DNA of 12,020 bases from Armatimonadota bacterium (GCA_014381035.1 JACMIS010000825.1:1-12020); one strand, 5' to 3'; shown: positions 5,610 to 11,920, counted from the first letter of the stretch. The notes: generated from the letters alone by a model not told the origin. A program made the numbers and translations.

Positions 5610-6623
5610 ATGCAAAGCGAAACGAGTGATTTTCTAGTGATCGGGGCGGGGGTCGCGGGGCTCGCCCTTGCCGGGGACCTGCGAAAAACCGGGGCGAAGG
5701 TGATCTGTGTGGATAAAGGGCGCGTGGTAGGCGGGCGATGCGCGACGCGCACTCTGGCGACCGGGAGCCTTTGCGACTATGGCACCCAGTATTTTACGGC
5801 GAAAAGCGAACGGCTGACCCGCTGGGCGCAGGCGTGGCTCAACGAACCGGAAAGCACACTACGTGTCTGGAACCGCGGCTACCCGACATGGGAACGCGGC
5901 GAGATCAAGGAGCGTGAACCGGGTCACCCCCGCTACGCTCCCACGTCGGGAATGCAGTCCATCCCGGAGCGTCTTTCGCAGGGAATAGATATTCGCGTCA
6001 GCACGACGATCACCGCGCTAACAAAGGACGGCGACAACTGGACTGCTACCGGACACGCGCACCCTGGCGAAACCCCAGTCTCGTTTACGACAAAAAACCT
6101 TTGCCTGACGCTTCCCGCCGAGCAGCTCCTGCGCCTCGCGGGAACTTTTCTGCCAGACGATTGGCGCGCCCGGTTAGAATCCGTGACCTACGATCCCGCG
6201 TGGACGGTGATAGCGGTGTTGGAGGACGACATTCCGTTCACGCACACGGCGATAGAGTTCAAGAACCATCCGGTTCTGGGCTGGCTGTCGCGGGACCACA
6301 CCAAGCGCGATTTTCTCCGCCCGGAACCCGTCATTGTCGCGCACGGCTCCGGAACGTGGAGCCGGGTACACATCGAGGATTGGAAAGATTCGGTACAGGC
6401 GGCGATCCTCACCGCCGTAGAAGACCTGAGCGGAAGACGCCTCGCGGTACGCGAAGCACATACACACCGATGGCGGTACGCCCTGCCGACGAAAACAATC
6501 AGTGAACCGTTTCTGATGGACAAAGTGCAGGGATTATACATTTGCGGCGACGGTTGCGGCGGAATCCGCCTCGAAAACGCCATCGCGACCGGCTGGCTAC
6601 TGGCGGAGGGTATTGGGGGTTAG
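5610..6623 (+). CDS. Renalase-like NAD(P)/FAD-dependent oxidoreductase
   Basis: Flavoprotein of the amine-oxidase/renalase type; the likely activity is FAD-dependent oxidation of a small substrate, possibly isomeric reduced nicotinamide cofactors as in characterised renalases. The 337-residue protein opens with a Rossmann dinucleotide fold, VIGAGVAGLALA (10-21), followed by the acidic VDKGR (34-38), then GGRCATR (41-47) and DYGTQYFTAKSER (56-68), all in the order seen in renalases. The C-terminal flavin-binding block CGDGCGGIRLENAIATGWLL lies around 312-331. There is no signal peptide, so it is cytosolic. The length is usual for the family. Start ATG 5610 places the FAD motif eight residues in. 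The stop codon lies inside a G-rich repeat, so the last residues (GIGG) are encoded by that repeat. Substrate unknown. It converges on the acetyltransferase gene. Confidence 0.88.
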   Translation: MQSETSDFLVIGAGVAGLALAGDLRKTGAKVICVDKGRVVGGRCATRTLATGSLCDYGTQYFTAKSERLTRWAQAWLNEPESTLRVWNRGYPTWERGEIKEREPGHPRYAPTSGMQSIPERLSQGIDIRVSTTITALTKDGDNWTATGHAHPGETPVSFTTKNLCLTLPAEQLLRLAGTFLPDDWRARLESVTYDPAWTVIAVLEDDIPFTHTAIEFKNHPVLGWLSRDHTKRDFLRPEPVIVAHGSGTWSRVHIEDWKDSVQAAILTAVEDLSGRRLAVREAHTHRWRYALPTKTISEPFLMDKVQGLYICGDGCGGIRLENAIATGWLLAEGIGG

Positions 6624-6660
6624 GGGTTGGGTGATCGGGTGGCTAGGTGATCGGGGTTAG
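6614..6660. repeat. G-rich degenerate repeat, potential G-quadruplex
   Basis: The plus strand has runs G5, G4, G3 and G3 joined by loops TTA, TT and TGATC (6614-6637), fitting the G3+N1-7 quadruplex rule. A similar G-rich string follows to 6660. On the complementary strand it reads as C-rich units (ACCTAGCCACCCGATCACCC) that resemble strings at 7420-7455 and, less well, 9048-9075. It covers the end of the oxidoreductase gene and the short gap to the next inverted repeat. Confidence 0.45.
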
Positions 6661-6709
6661 GCGCACTTCGCGCGTAGCAGAACGGTTCACCGCCCGACCG
6701 AAGTGCGCC
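6660..6709. terminator. Inverted repeat at a convergent gene junction, possible bidirectional terminator
   Basis: GGCGCACTTCG (6660-6670) and CGAAGTGCGCC (6699-6709) are perfect 11-bp complements with a 28-nt loop. The right arm lies inside the 3' end of the acetyltransferase gene, whose stop is at 6687-6689. It sits between two converging genes, where a shared terminator is expected, but neither strand has a T-run. Confidence 0.4.
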
Positions 6710-7268
6710 GATCCCGGACTGCTGGCAACTGCCGGACCATCACGAAGTCTTTCTGCATGTCACCGCCCAGATCGAACGTCGTGAAACCGACCTGGACAAA
6801 GCCGTTTCGCTCGTAGAAGCGCACCGCCCCGGTGTTGCCGGTGTTTACCGTGAGCCATAAAATCGCACCATGACGCTTGCTGGCGATCATCGCCGCGTGT
6901 TCCAGAAGTTGGACGCCGACGCCGCGTCCCTGCCACTCTTTCACCGTATATAGTCGCCACAGTTTGACGGGGATTCGGGGATGCTCCGGTAGCCCCCCCG
7001 CCTCCAATACTGGGGGGCTACTACCAAAGTGCAATTTACAATAGCCGACAAAATCCCCCGAACTGTCCGTAATGATCAAAAAAACCGTATCGGGGTCCAC
7101 GATCTCGGTAGCGACCCGCGCTTCGGGGAAAGAATCGTCGAGGTATTGTGCCATCGTGTCGGGCGGCACCATGTGCGAAAACGCTTCGCGGAAGGTACGG
7201 GCGGCGAACGCGGATAGGGCGGGCGCATCCCTCAGCGTGGCGGGTCGGACAGTCAATTCGGAAGCCAT
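6687..7268 (-). CDS. GNAT-family N-acetyltransferase
   Basis: Acetyl-CoA-dependent transferase of a small amine or amino group; the substrate cannot be told from sequence. The 193-residue protein begins with the usual LTVRPATLRDAPALSAFA (5-22). The acetyl-CoA-binding motif A is LWRLYTVKEWQGRGVGVQLL (103-122) with Q-G-R-G-V-G at 113-118, followed by the motif B block NTGAVRFYERNGF (145-157). The region DTMAQYLDDSF (37-47) recalls PaiA-like polyamine acetyltransferases, but this is a weak pointer. There is no signal peptide, so it is cytosolic. The C-terminal dozen residues (VRDRRTSVGR) are encoded partly by the inverted repeat at the gene end and look added. The ATG at 7268 is 9 nt from a TAAAAT -10 element and has no Shine-Dalgarno sequence. 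Confidence 0.9.
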   Translation of the reverse strand: MASELTVRPATLRDAPALSAFAARTFREAFSHMVPPDTMAQYLDDSFPEARVATEIVDPDTVFLIITDSSGDFVGYCKLHFGSSPPVLEAGGLPEHPRIPVKLWRLYTVKEWQGRGVGVQLLEHAAMIASKRHGAILWLTVNTGNTGAVRFYERNGFVQVGFTTFDLGGDMQKDFVMVRQLPAVRDRRTSVGR

Positions 7269-7277
7269 AGCGCAACC

Positions 7278-7283
7278 ATTTTA
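7278..7283 (-). promoter_or_regulatory. -10 element of the acetyltransferase gene
   Basis: TAAAAT on the minus strand ends 9 nt before the ATG at 7268. No convincing -35 hexamer is found 17 bp upstream (it would be GCCATT). The predicted transcript has at most a couple of leader bases. Confidence 0.4.
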
Positions 7284-7297
7284 CCCCGTCGTTGCTC

Positions 7298-7303
7298 TAT
7301 AAT
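7298..7303 (+). promoter_or_regulatory. -10 element of the Ycf48-like gene, leaderless
   Basis: A perfect TATAAT ends 6 nt before the ATG at 7310, so transcription starting 7 bp downstream would begin exactly on the A of the start codon. The -35 region (about 7275-7281) has no good match and overlaps the divergent -10 element. Confidence 0.55.
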
Positions 7304-7309
7304 GGCACC

Positions 7310-8476
7310 ATGCATATCCTTCCCGCACTTATCGCCCTTCTCTGCATCGCGTCGCCCCAGGACGGCAAACCGGTACCGGCAACCAGCAGCACCCCAACCG
7401 GGGCAACCATGCCCCAACAACCCAACAACCTAGCAGCCCAGTCATCCAATAACCCGGCACCCACCCCCTCGCCATGGCGTAAACTCGACACCGAACCATA
7501 CCGCGGCAAGCAGGACGATATTTTCTTCGTCACGCCGGAAACGGGTTGGTACGTCAACGGCGGCGGGAATATCTACAAAACCACCGATGGCGGGGCGACA
7601 TGGAAGAAGCAGTTTACCAAATCCGGGACATTTTTCCGCTGTGTCGGCTTCATCGATGAGAAGCACGGATTCGCGGGCAATATCGGCACCGATTACTTCC
7701 CGAACGTTTCCGATACTACCCCGCTCTACGAAACCACAGACGGAGGCGAGACATGGCAGCCTGCCGCGAATGTCCCGGCGATCAAAGGTTTATGCGCGAT
7801 TCACATCGAGAGAACAATGTTCATCAATGCGGGCGAGCCGGGTTATAAAACGACCGTTTGGGCGGGGGGGCGCGTCGGCGGACCGGCGAGACTGGTCCGT
7901 TCCGACGACGACGGCAAAACGTGGCAGACGGTGACACTCCCCACGAACGGCGCGATGATTTTAGATGTGTTTTTCCACGACAAGAACACCGGATTCCTTT
8001 GCTCCGCGACGAGTGCCGATGTGGCGAAATCACACGCGCTGATCCTGAAAACCACGGACGGCGGCAAAAACTGGAAAACCATCTACGAATCCACGCGCCC
8101 GTATGAACTGACGTGGAAAGGCGCGTTCCCGTCCGAGAAGACCGGCTATATCACGGTGCAATCCTACGACCCGGACCCGGCGAACACGAAACGCTACGTC
8201 GCGAAAACCACGGATGGCGGCGACACATGGACCGAGCTACTACTCACCGACGACAAATCCTGTCGCGAGTTCGGTATCGGCTTCGCCTCGGACACCGCCG
8301 GCTATGTCGGCGGAACAACCACCGGTTACCAGACGCTCGACGGCGGAGCGACCTGGACGAACGTCGCGATGGGGCAAGCGGTGAACAAGATCCGCTTCGT
8401 CAAAGCCCCGGGCGGCAAAACCATCGGCTATGCCATCGGCGTCCAGGTTCACAAATTGGATACATTGCCGCAGTAA
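7310..8476 (+). CDS. Exported Ycf48/BNR-like beta-propeller protein with six Asp-box repeats
   Basis: The 388-residue protein has a short hydrophobic N-terminus (HILPALIALLCIAS, residues 2-15) that fits a signal peptide. Then comes a low-complexity Pro/Asn/Gln/Ser segment (about 18-55) and a propeller with six Asp-box motifs of the S/T-x-D-G-G-x-T-W type: TTDGGATW near 91, TTDGGETW near 142, SDDDGKTW near 198, TTDGGKNW near 248, TTDGGDTW near 300 and TLDGGATW near 342. Such propellers are found in Ycf48/HCF136 photosystem assembly factors, sialidases and many secreted proteins. The catalytic residues of sialidases are not seen, so a binding or scaffold role is more likely. Cys12 follows LALL-type residues but lacks the usual small residue before it, so lipidation is doubtful. 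I chose ATG 7310, because the upstream TTG at 7292 would place the TATAAT box inside the coding region. Confidence 0.85.
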   Translation: MHILPALIALLCIASPQDGKPVPATSSTPTGATMPQQPNNLAAQSSNNPAPTPSPWRKLDTEPYRGKQDDIFFVTPETGWYVNGGGNIYKTTDGGATWKKQFTKSGTFFRCVGFIDEKHGFAGNIGTDYFPNVSDTTPLYETTDGGETWQPAANVPAIKGLCAIHIERTMFINAGEPGYKTTVWAGGRVGGPARLVRSDDDGKTWQTVTLPTNGAMILDVFFHDKNTGFLCSATSADVAKSHALILKTTDGGKNWKTIYESTRPYELTWKGAFPSEKTGYITVQSYDPDPANTKRYVAKTTDGGDTWTELLLTDDKSCREFGIGFASDTAGYVGGTTTGYQTLDGGATWTNVAMGQAVNKIRFVKAPGGKTIGYAIGVQVHKLDTLPQ

Positions 8477-8484
8477 CGACGGGT

Positions 8485-8648
8485 CAGGGATTCGACCACA
8501 AAGAACACGAAGTTGAAGAAGGGCACAAAGGGTTTCAAAGTTTTAGGATTCGCTCGCCGACCGGATTGCTCAACTGAATCGGTAAGACCCACGCTTAAAA
8601 CCCTTTGTGTCCTTCTTCAACTTCGTGTTCTTTGTGGTCGAATCCCTG
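8485..8648. repeat. 51-bp imperfect inverted repeat, possible MITE/REPIN-like element
   Basis: The left arm 8485-8535 and right arm 8598-8648 are reverse complements over 51 bp with a single mismatch (8523 against 8610, a G-T pair). The arms contain CCACAAAGAACACGAAG and CACAAAGGG. The 62-nt centre has its own weak stem, ACCGGATT (about 8560) against AATCGGT (about 8577). No open reading frame for a transposase lies inside and no clear target-site duplication flanks it. It sits between two same-strand genes, ending 25 bp before the -10 element of the HIT gene. Arms of this kind occur as dispersed repeats in several environmental phyla, as far as I recall. Confidence 0.85.
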
Positions 8649-8673
8649 GTTTTTGCGTTTCAGAACCATGCGA

Positions 8674-8679
8674 TAGAAT
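8674..8679 (+). promoter_or_regulatory. -10 element of the HIT gene, leaderless
   Basis: TAGAAT ends 7 nt before the ATG at 8687, so transcription would begin on or one base from the start codon. The 6 bases GGGCAG between are a poor ribosome site. No good -35 is seen at 16-18 bp. Confidence 0.45.
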
Positions 8680-8686
8680 AGGGCAG

Positions 8687-9043
8687 ATGGAAACTGAAGT
8701 CACGGATAGCCTTTTTGCTCGCATCGCGCGCGGCGAGATACCGGTCACGGTGGTATACGAGAACGAGCACGTGCTTGCCTTTCCCGATATTGCGCCGCAA
8801 GCACCGGTGCATATTCTGGTGATCCCTAAACGACCGGTTCGTAATGTTCTCACCCTGTCAGCAGAGGACGGTGAGCTTGCCGGACAGTTATTGCTGGCGT
8901 GCGCGGAAGTCGCCCGACGCATGGGTATAGAAGCGGGCGGTTGCCGGGTCGTCCTGAACGCAGGCATTTCCGCCGGGCAGACCGTGCCCTACCTACACGC
9001 CCACGTTTTAGGCGGACGCGATTTGACATGGCCGCCGGGATAG
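8687..9043 (+). CDS. HIT-family (HinT-like) nucleotide hydrolase
   Basis: Histidine-triad protein, a small cytosolic dimer that usually hydrolyses nucleoside phosphoramidates or AMP-lysine type adducts. The 118-residue length matches HinT. Family landmarks include LFARIARGEIP (9-19), VLAFPDIAPQAPVHILVIPK (29-48) and the C-terminal AGQTVPYLHAHVLGGRDLTW (96-115) and PPG. The histidine triad normally reads H-x-H-x-H; here it is Y102-L-H104-A-H106, so the first histidine is replaced by tyrosine. The middle one, the catalytic nucleophile in HINT1, is kept. The start at ATG 8687 gives the usual N-terminus; a longer frame from 8513 would be read through the inverted repeat. The gene is followed after 36 nt by a small hypothetical gene on the same strand. 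Confidence 0.92.
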   Translation: METEVTDSLFARIARGEIPVTVVYENEHVLAFPDIAPQAPVHILVIPKRPVRNVLTLSAEDGELAGQLLLACAEVARRMGIEAGGCRVVLNAGISAGQTVPYLHAHVLGGRDLTWPPG

Positions 9044-9045
9044 TG

Positions 9046-9079
9046 TCAGGTTATTGGGTAGTTTGGTAATTAGGAATTT
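9046..9079. repeat. AT-shifted copy of a degenerate C-rich repeat
   Basis: Read on the minus strand the gap between the HIT gene and the next ORF contains CCTAATTACC and ACTACCCAATAACC. By eye this resembles the string at 7428-7455 (18 of 26 positions, with a shared CCAATAACC end). It fills the whole 36-bp gap and its right end supplies the start region of the next gene. The match is weak enough to be chance. Confidence 0.3.
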
Positions 9080-9400
9080 ATGAGCAACGTAGAATTGGAA
9101 AACGAGCGGGAAGCAGCGGGAAACGACACGTCACCCAACAACCCGACAGCGCACTCGCGGCGTGATTTTTTGCGACGGGCGAGTAAGCAGGCAGTCAAAG
9201 AGGCGGTCGAAATCGGGGCAAAAGTGGTTCCCGGTGGCGCGTTGGTGCGACAATTCGTAGAGAACGCGGACACCCGAGAGCCGAACGACATAGATGACGA
9301 CCCGCTGGCGATCCCGTCGAAACCGGCACCGACACTGCTTAAAAATCCGTTGGATTGGTTTGCTACGTGGCGCGAAGGACGAAAGAAGCGCGATGAGTAA
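9080..9400 (+). CDS. Small hypothetical protein with a Tat-like twin-arginine motif
   Basis: I do not recognise the family. The 106-residue protein is highly charged. It carries SRRDFLRRA (26-34), which is close to the twin-arginine consensus S/T-R-R-x-F-L-K. The segment after it (SKQAVKEAVEIGAKVVPGGAL, partly hydrophobic, 35-55) is an amphipathic helix and lacks the uncharged stretch a Tat signal needs, so export is doubtful. The C-terminus is basic with aromatic residues (NPLDWFATW at 89-97). AGGA lies 5 nt before the ATG at 9080, a weak ribosome site. The last 8 nt overlap the start of csaA (ATGAGTAA), indicating coupled translation with csaA. No transmembrane segment, cysteines or catalytic motif are visible. 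Confidence 0.65.
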   Translation: MSNVELENEREAAGNDTSPNNPTAHSRRDFLRRASKQAVKEAVEIGAKVVPGGALVRQFVENADTREPNDIDDDPLAIPSKPAPTLLKNPLDWFATWREGRKKRDE

Positions 9401-9752
9401 CGACCCGAAGGCAGAAACATCCGCCGAAACATTTTTCGCGCTCGACATTCGCAAGGGAACCGTGGTTCGCGCCGAGATCAACGCGGGCGCGAATAAGCCC
9501 GCGTACCGATTGTGGGTGGACTTCGGCGACCCCATCGGCGTCCGGCAATCGTCCGCGCAACTGACGAGACGCTACAGCGCGGAGGGGTTAGTCGGCACCC
9601 CGGTTTTAGGTGTTCTCAACTTCCCCGCACGTCGGATCGCGGGCTTCCGTAGCGAGGTATTGATTCTCGGCACGTTCGACCCGAACGATCCGGGCGACGT
9701 GATCCTCGTCCGCCCCGACGCCGACTGCGCCGACGGTTACCCACTCGGTTAG
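9393..9752 (+). CDS. csaA: CsaA-type tRNA-binding domain protein (chaperone)
   Basis: A small protein with a single OB-fold EMAP/tRBD domain. In Bacillus, CsaA has chaperone activity and binds SecA and preproteins; in general the fold binds tRNA. The 119-residue protein shows the hallmarks in order: FFALDIRKGTVVRAE (14-28), KPAYRLWVDFG (35-45), the conserved SSAQLT (53-58), NFPARRIAGFRSEVLILG (76-93), and a C-terminal DGYPLG-type end. The N-terminal 12 residues are a variable tail. The start ATG 9393 overlaps the stop of the previous gene by 8 nt and has a weak AGAAG 4 nt upstream, consistent with translational coupling. A longer frame from 9294 would only add residues overlapping that gene. 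No sec genes are nearby. The gene ends inside a GC-rich inverted repeat. Confidence 0.93.
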   Translation: MSNDPKAETSAETFFALDIRKGTVVRAEINAGANKPAYRLWVDFGDPIGVRQSSAQLTRRYSAEGLVGTPVLGVLNFPARRIAGFRSEVLILGTFDPNDPGDVILVRPDADCADGYPLG

Positions 9753-9766
9753 ATGCCCGTCGGCGC
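9727..9766. terminator. GC-rich inverted repeat at a convergent junction, possible terminator
   Basis: GCGCCGACGG (9727-9736) and CCGTCGGCGC (9757-9766) are perfect 10-bp complements with a 20-nt loop, spanning the csaA stop codon (9750-9752). The converging hydrolase gene ends at 9780. No T-run follows on either strand, as in the inverted repeat at 6660-6709. Confidence 0.45.
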
Positions 9767-9779
9767 GGCCGTGATCCTG

Positions 9780-10865
9780 TTAGGGGACGGGAGCCTGTAC
9801 GAAGTTTGTCGCTTTTCGGATCGCCCCGAAAACGTCACCGTGCCACCCATGACCACCTTTGTATTCCTCGAAACGGACGCTGACTCCGTGTGATTTAAGG
9901 TATGCCTCCCCGTCCCGTGCCTGCTGGATTTTGATAAAGTCCTGCGGCGAATGGTACAGATACACACGCTTTCCTCGAAGACTTTCGGGGGCGGGTATTT
10001 CGTTCGGGCGAAAAACGGACATGGCGATGAATGCCCCCGCGACACTACTTCCTTTTGTGGCAAGGTGTGTATAGATCGCCGGTCCCGACGAAGACCACGC
10101 CATGGTGTAGATCTGTGCCGGGGCGATCTTGGTCTGGCGTTTTACGTCGGCGATGGTCGCCTCGATAAACTCCTCGGTGGAAAATTTCATGCCGTGGAAA
10201 GGATTTATGCGCGTGGGCCAGACCAGATTTTCGGCTTGCCATTCCCCCCACTGCGGTGCGACGAGTTGGGCGACCAGCATGTTTTTCGGCAAGGCATTTT
10301 TCTTGATGCGCTGGATAAACCAGCGGAAATCCTCGCCGCCGTCGCCACCCGGCAGCAGCAGGAGCAGGGAATAGCCCTCCTTCGGCGCGGGAGCCTTGGG
10401 GTCGAACCCGACGAGGCGGTACAGTTTGTTCGCATCACCGCCCGCGAACTGACGCACCGACGGCGTGTCGGCGATGTCTTCAGGAATTGCGTCAGCGGCT
10501 TGTGTCTCGCCTGTCGCAGACAGGCTTACCTGCGGTGAATAGGCACAATCGGTGACCATGATCGGTTTCTTGCGCGAGTTCGGGCGGTAGCTAAGTGTTT
10601 TGAAATCGGGAGCAGGCTTCGCAGTGGGGTACCGCTTCTCGAACTCCGTTTTGTTTTCCTGCCACCATTTGCGCCACCAGACGCGATCGTGCTTCTCTAC
10701 GTAGGGGACGGCGGTTAGTTTGGTGAGAATGAAATAATCCAGAAGGTACACTTTCTGGGAGGTCCCATCGTCCGTATCGGGCATCATTTCGATGACATCG
10801 AAAACGGCGCGGGGGTCGCTCAAGTCGGCGAGACCGCGTGCGGTCTGCAAAGAAGGCGATGACAT
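9780..10865 (-). CDS. Alpha/beta hydrolase (esterase-like) with N-terminal HEAT-like segment
   Basis: Likely serine esterase of the PHB-depolymerase or phospholipase/carboxylesterase type. From ATG 10865 the 361-residue protein starts with a helical segment (about 10-80) with VPYVEKHDRVWWRKWWQENK (53-72), a pattern I associate with the end of HEAT-repeat modules in planctomycete-like proteins. The hydrolase domain runs from about 145, with an oxyanion segment LPGGDGGEDF (171-180), the nucleophile elbow AWSSSGPA (256-263; Ser259, first Gly of GxSxG replaced by Trp), a candidate Asp309 in HSPQDF and a His at 339 or 342 in GGHGWHGD. Residues 100-140 are a Ser/Ala/Asp-rich linker. There is no signal peptide from this start. 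The same frame is open for about 65 more codons upstream without ATG, GTG or TTG, and that stretch looks coding (LREKLLDDLRASLAAT), so the true N-terminus is unclear. Confidence 0.8.
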   Translation of the reverse strand: MSSPSLQTARGLADLSDPRAVFDVIEMMPDTDDGTSQKVYLLDYFILTKLTAVPYVEKHDRVWWRKWWQENKTEFEKRYPTAKPAPDFKTLSYRPNSRKKPIMVTDCAYSPQVSLSATGETQAADAIPEDIADTPSVRQFAGGDANKLYRLVGFDPKAPAPKEGYSLLLLLPGGDGGEDFRWFIQRIKKNALPKNMLVAQLVAPQWGEWQAENLVWPTRINPFHGMKFSTEEFIEATIADVKRQTKIAPAQIYTMAWSSSGPAIYTHLATKGSSVAGAFIAMSVFRPNEIPAPESLRGKRVYLYHSPQDFIKIQQARDGEAYLKSHGVSVRFEEYKGGHGWHGDVFGAIRKATNFVQAPVP

Positions 10866-11060
10866 AGCATCCGTGGTAGCGGCGAGCGAAGCACGCAGGT
10901 CGTCGAGCAGTTTTTCCCGTAGTCGGTCGGGGTCGGAGTGAATCGCGACGGGAAGTGGCTCACGAAACGACGGGGAACGGGGGAACTCGGGAAGGGCGGC
11001 GACACGTGCCGGCGCGGTCGGGATTCGCCGCCGGAAAAATAAAGGCTGGCTTACGTCGCG
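10866..11060 (-). other. Coding-like extension upstream of the hydrolase, without a start codon
   Basis: In the hydrolase frame this region reads without stops as a Pro/Arg-rich segment, then RLREKLLDDLRASLAATTDA immediately before the Met at 10865. I find no ATG, GTG or TTG in that frame. A GTG at 11005 opens another frame. The terminator of the next gene (11067-11102) limits how far upstream the hydrolase gene can reach. A frameshift (for example in the A5 run of GGGAAAAACTG) or a rare start codon would explain it. Confidence 0.35.
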
Positions 11061-11066
11061 GAACAG

Positions 11067-11102
11067 AAAAACGGGGAGCGGGTCAAACGACCTGCTCCCC
11101 GT
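11067..11102 (-). terminator. Intrinsic terminator of the HisN-type phosphatase gene
   Basis: On the minus strand ACGGGGAGCAGGTC and GACCCGCTCCCCGT pair over 14 bp with one G-T pair around a GTTT loop. They are followed by a run of five T (11067-11071, sharing one base with the stem). It starts 22 nt after the TGA at 11125. It also separates the two minus-strand genes, so the hydrolase needs its own promoter. Confidence 0.85.
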
Positions 11103-11124
11103 GCTCGCTATGAGTAGCGACCGT

Positions 11125-11910
11125 TCAACCTTCGCGCAGAATCTCCAGAACCTGACCGTACAACGCGCCGTTGGTACCGAACGCGTCCGCGCCGTGGATC
11201 GTCACATTGCCGCGCCAGTCGGAGAATTTGCCGCCCGCCTCCGTTAAGATAGGAAGCATCGGCGCACAGTCCCACGGTTTCATCGCCGGGTCGAGCATCA
11301 TTTCGGCGCGACCGGTGGCAACCAGCGAATAACCGAACGCGTCGCCCCACGTCCGCTGAAGGCGCGTCTTCTTCGCCAGCGTCTCGAACGCGTCGGACCG
11401 ACTCTGGCACCGCCGGATGGACGATGTGACCACCAGCGCGTCTTTCAAATCGGATACCTGCGAAACACGGGTCGGTCTGCCGTTCCACGTTGCGCCGCCT
11501 CCGGTCCGTGCCACGACCATATCCCCCGTCGCCGGGATATAGATCACGCCCACCGACGCCACGCCCTCGACTTCGACCCCGACCAGCACGCCGTACAGCG
11601 GAACGCCGGTGACAAACGCCTTCGTGCCGTCAATCGGGTCCACGATCCATCGCACCGACGCACCTTCCGTCGCCGCGTCCTCGCCCTCTTCCTCGCCTAA
11701 GATCGCGTGATCGGGGAACGATTGCCGGATACGCGCCCGCAACACCTGTTCGGCTTCCCGGTCGGCGATGGTAACGGGGCTGGAATCGTCCTTGATGTCC
11801 GGGACGACACCGGTATTGAAGTAAGCGAGCGTCCGTCGTCCGGCGAGGTACGCCCCGTCTTGCGCGACGGCGAGAAGTTCATCGAGAAAAGTGTTTTCAG
11901 TTCGGGTCAT
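11125..11910 (-). CDS. Inositol monophosphatase-family enzyme, histidinol-phosphatase (HisN) type
   Basis: Magnesium-dependent phosphatase of the IMPase family; the best match in my judgement is HisN, which makes histidinol in histidine synthesis. The 261-residue protein has the metal-site Glu in GEEEG (72-76), the signature WIVDPIDGTKAFVTGVPLYG (88-107) with Asp91 and Asp94, and the final metal ligand Asp214 in KPWDCAP (211-217). Features shared with HisN enzymes are the segment WGDAFGYSLVATGRAE (188-203) and PILTEAGGKFSDWRG (220-234). General inositol-1-phosphatase or 3'-phosphoadenosine phosphatase activity is the alternative. No other his gene is nearby. I chose ATG 11910 because TATAAT lies 10 nt before it. 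The frame stays open to 12009, but that extension is encoded by the homopolymer tract. A strong terminator follows. Confidence 0.9.
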   Translation of the reverse strand: MTRTENTFLDELLAVAQDGAYLAGRRTLAYFNTGVVPDIKDDSSPVTIADREAEQVLRARIRQSFPDHAILGEEEGEDAATEGASVRWIVDPIDGTKAFVTGVPLYGVLVGVEVEGVASVGVIYIPATGDMVVARTGGGATWNGRPTRVSQVSDLKDALVVTSSIRRCQSRSDAFETLAKKTRLQRTWGDAFGYSLVATGRAEMMLDPAMKPWDCAPMLPILTEAGGKFSDWRGNVTIHGADAFGTNGALYGQVLEILREG

Positions 11911-11920
11911 GTCGGTTTCG

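Noticed and set aside
7292..7309. TTG 7292 as the start of the Ycf48-like protein
   Set aside because: It would put the TATAAT box inside the coding region. ATG 7310 fits the signal peptide and the promoter.
8513..8686. Extended N-terminus of the HIT protein from 8513
   Set aside because: This segment is encoded by the 51-bp inverted repeat and is not HIT-like. HinT-type proteins start at a position matching ATG 8687.
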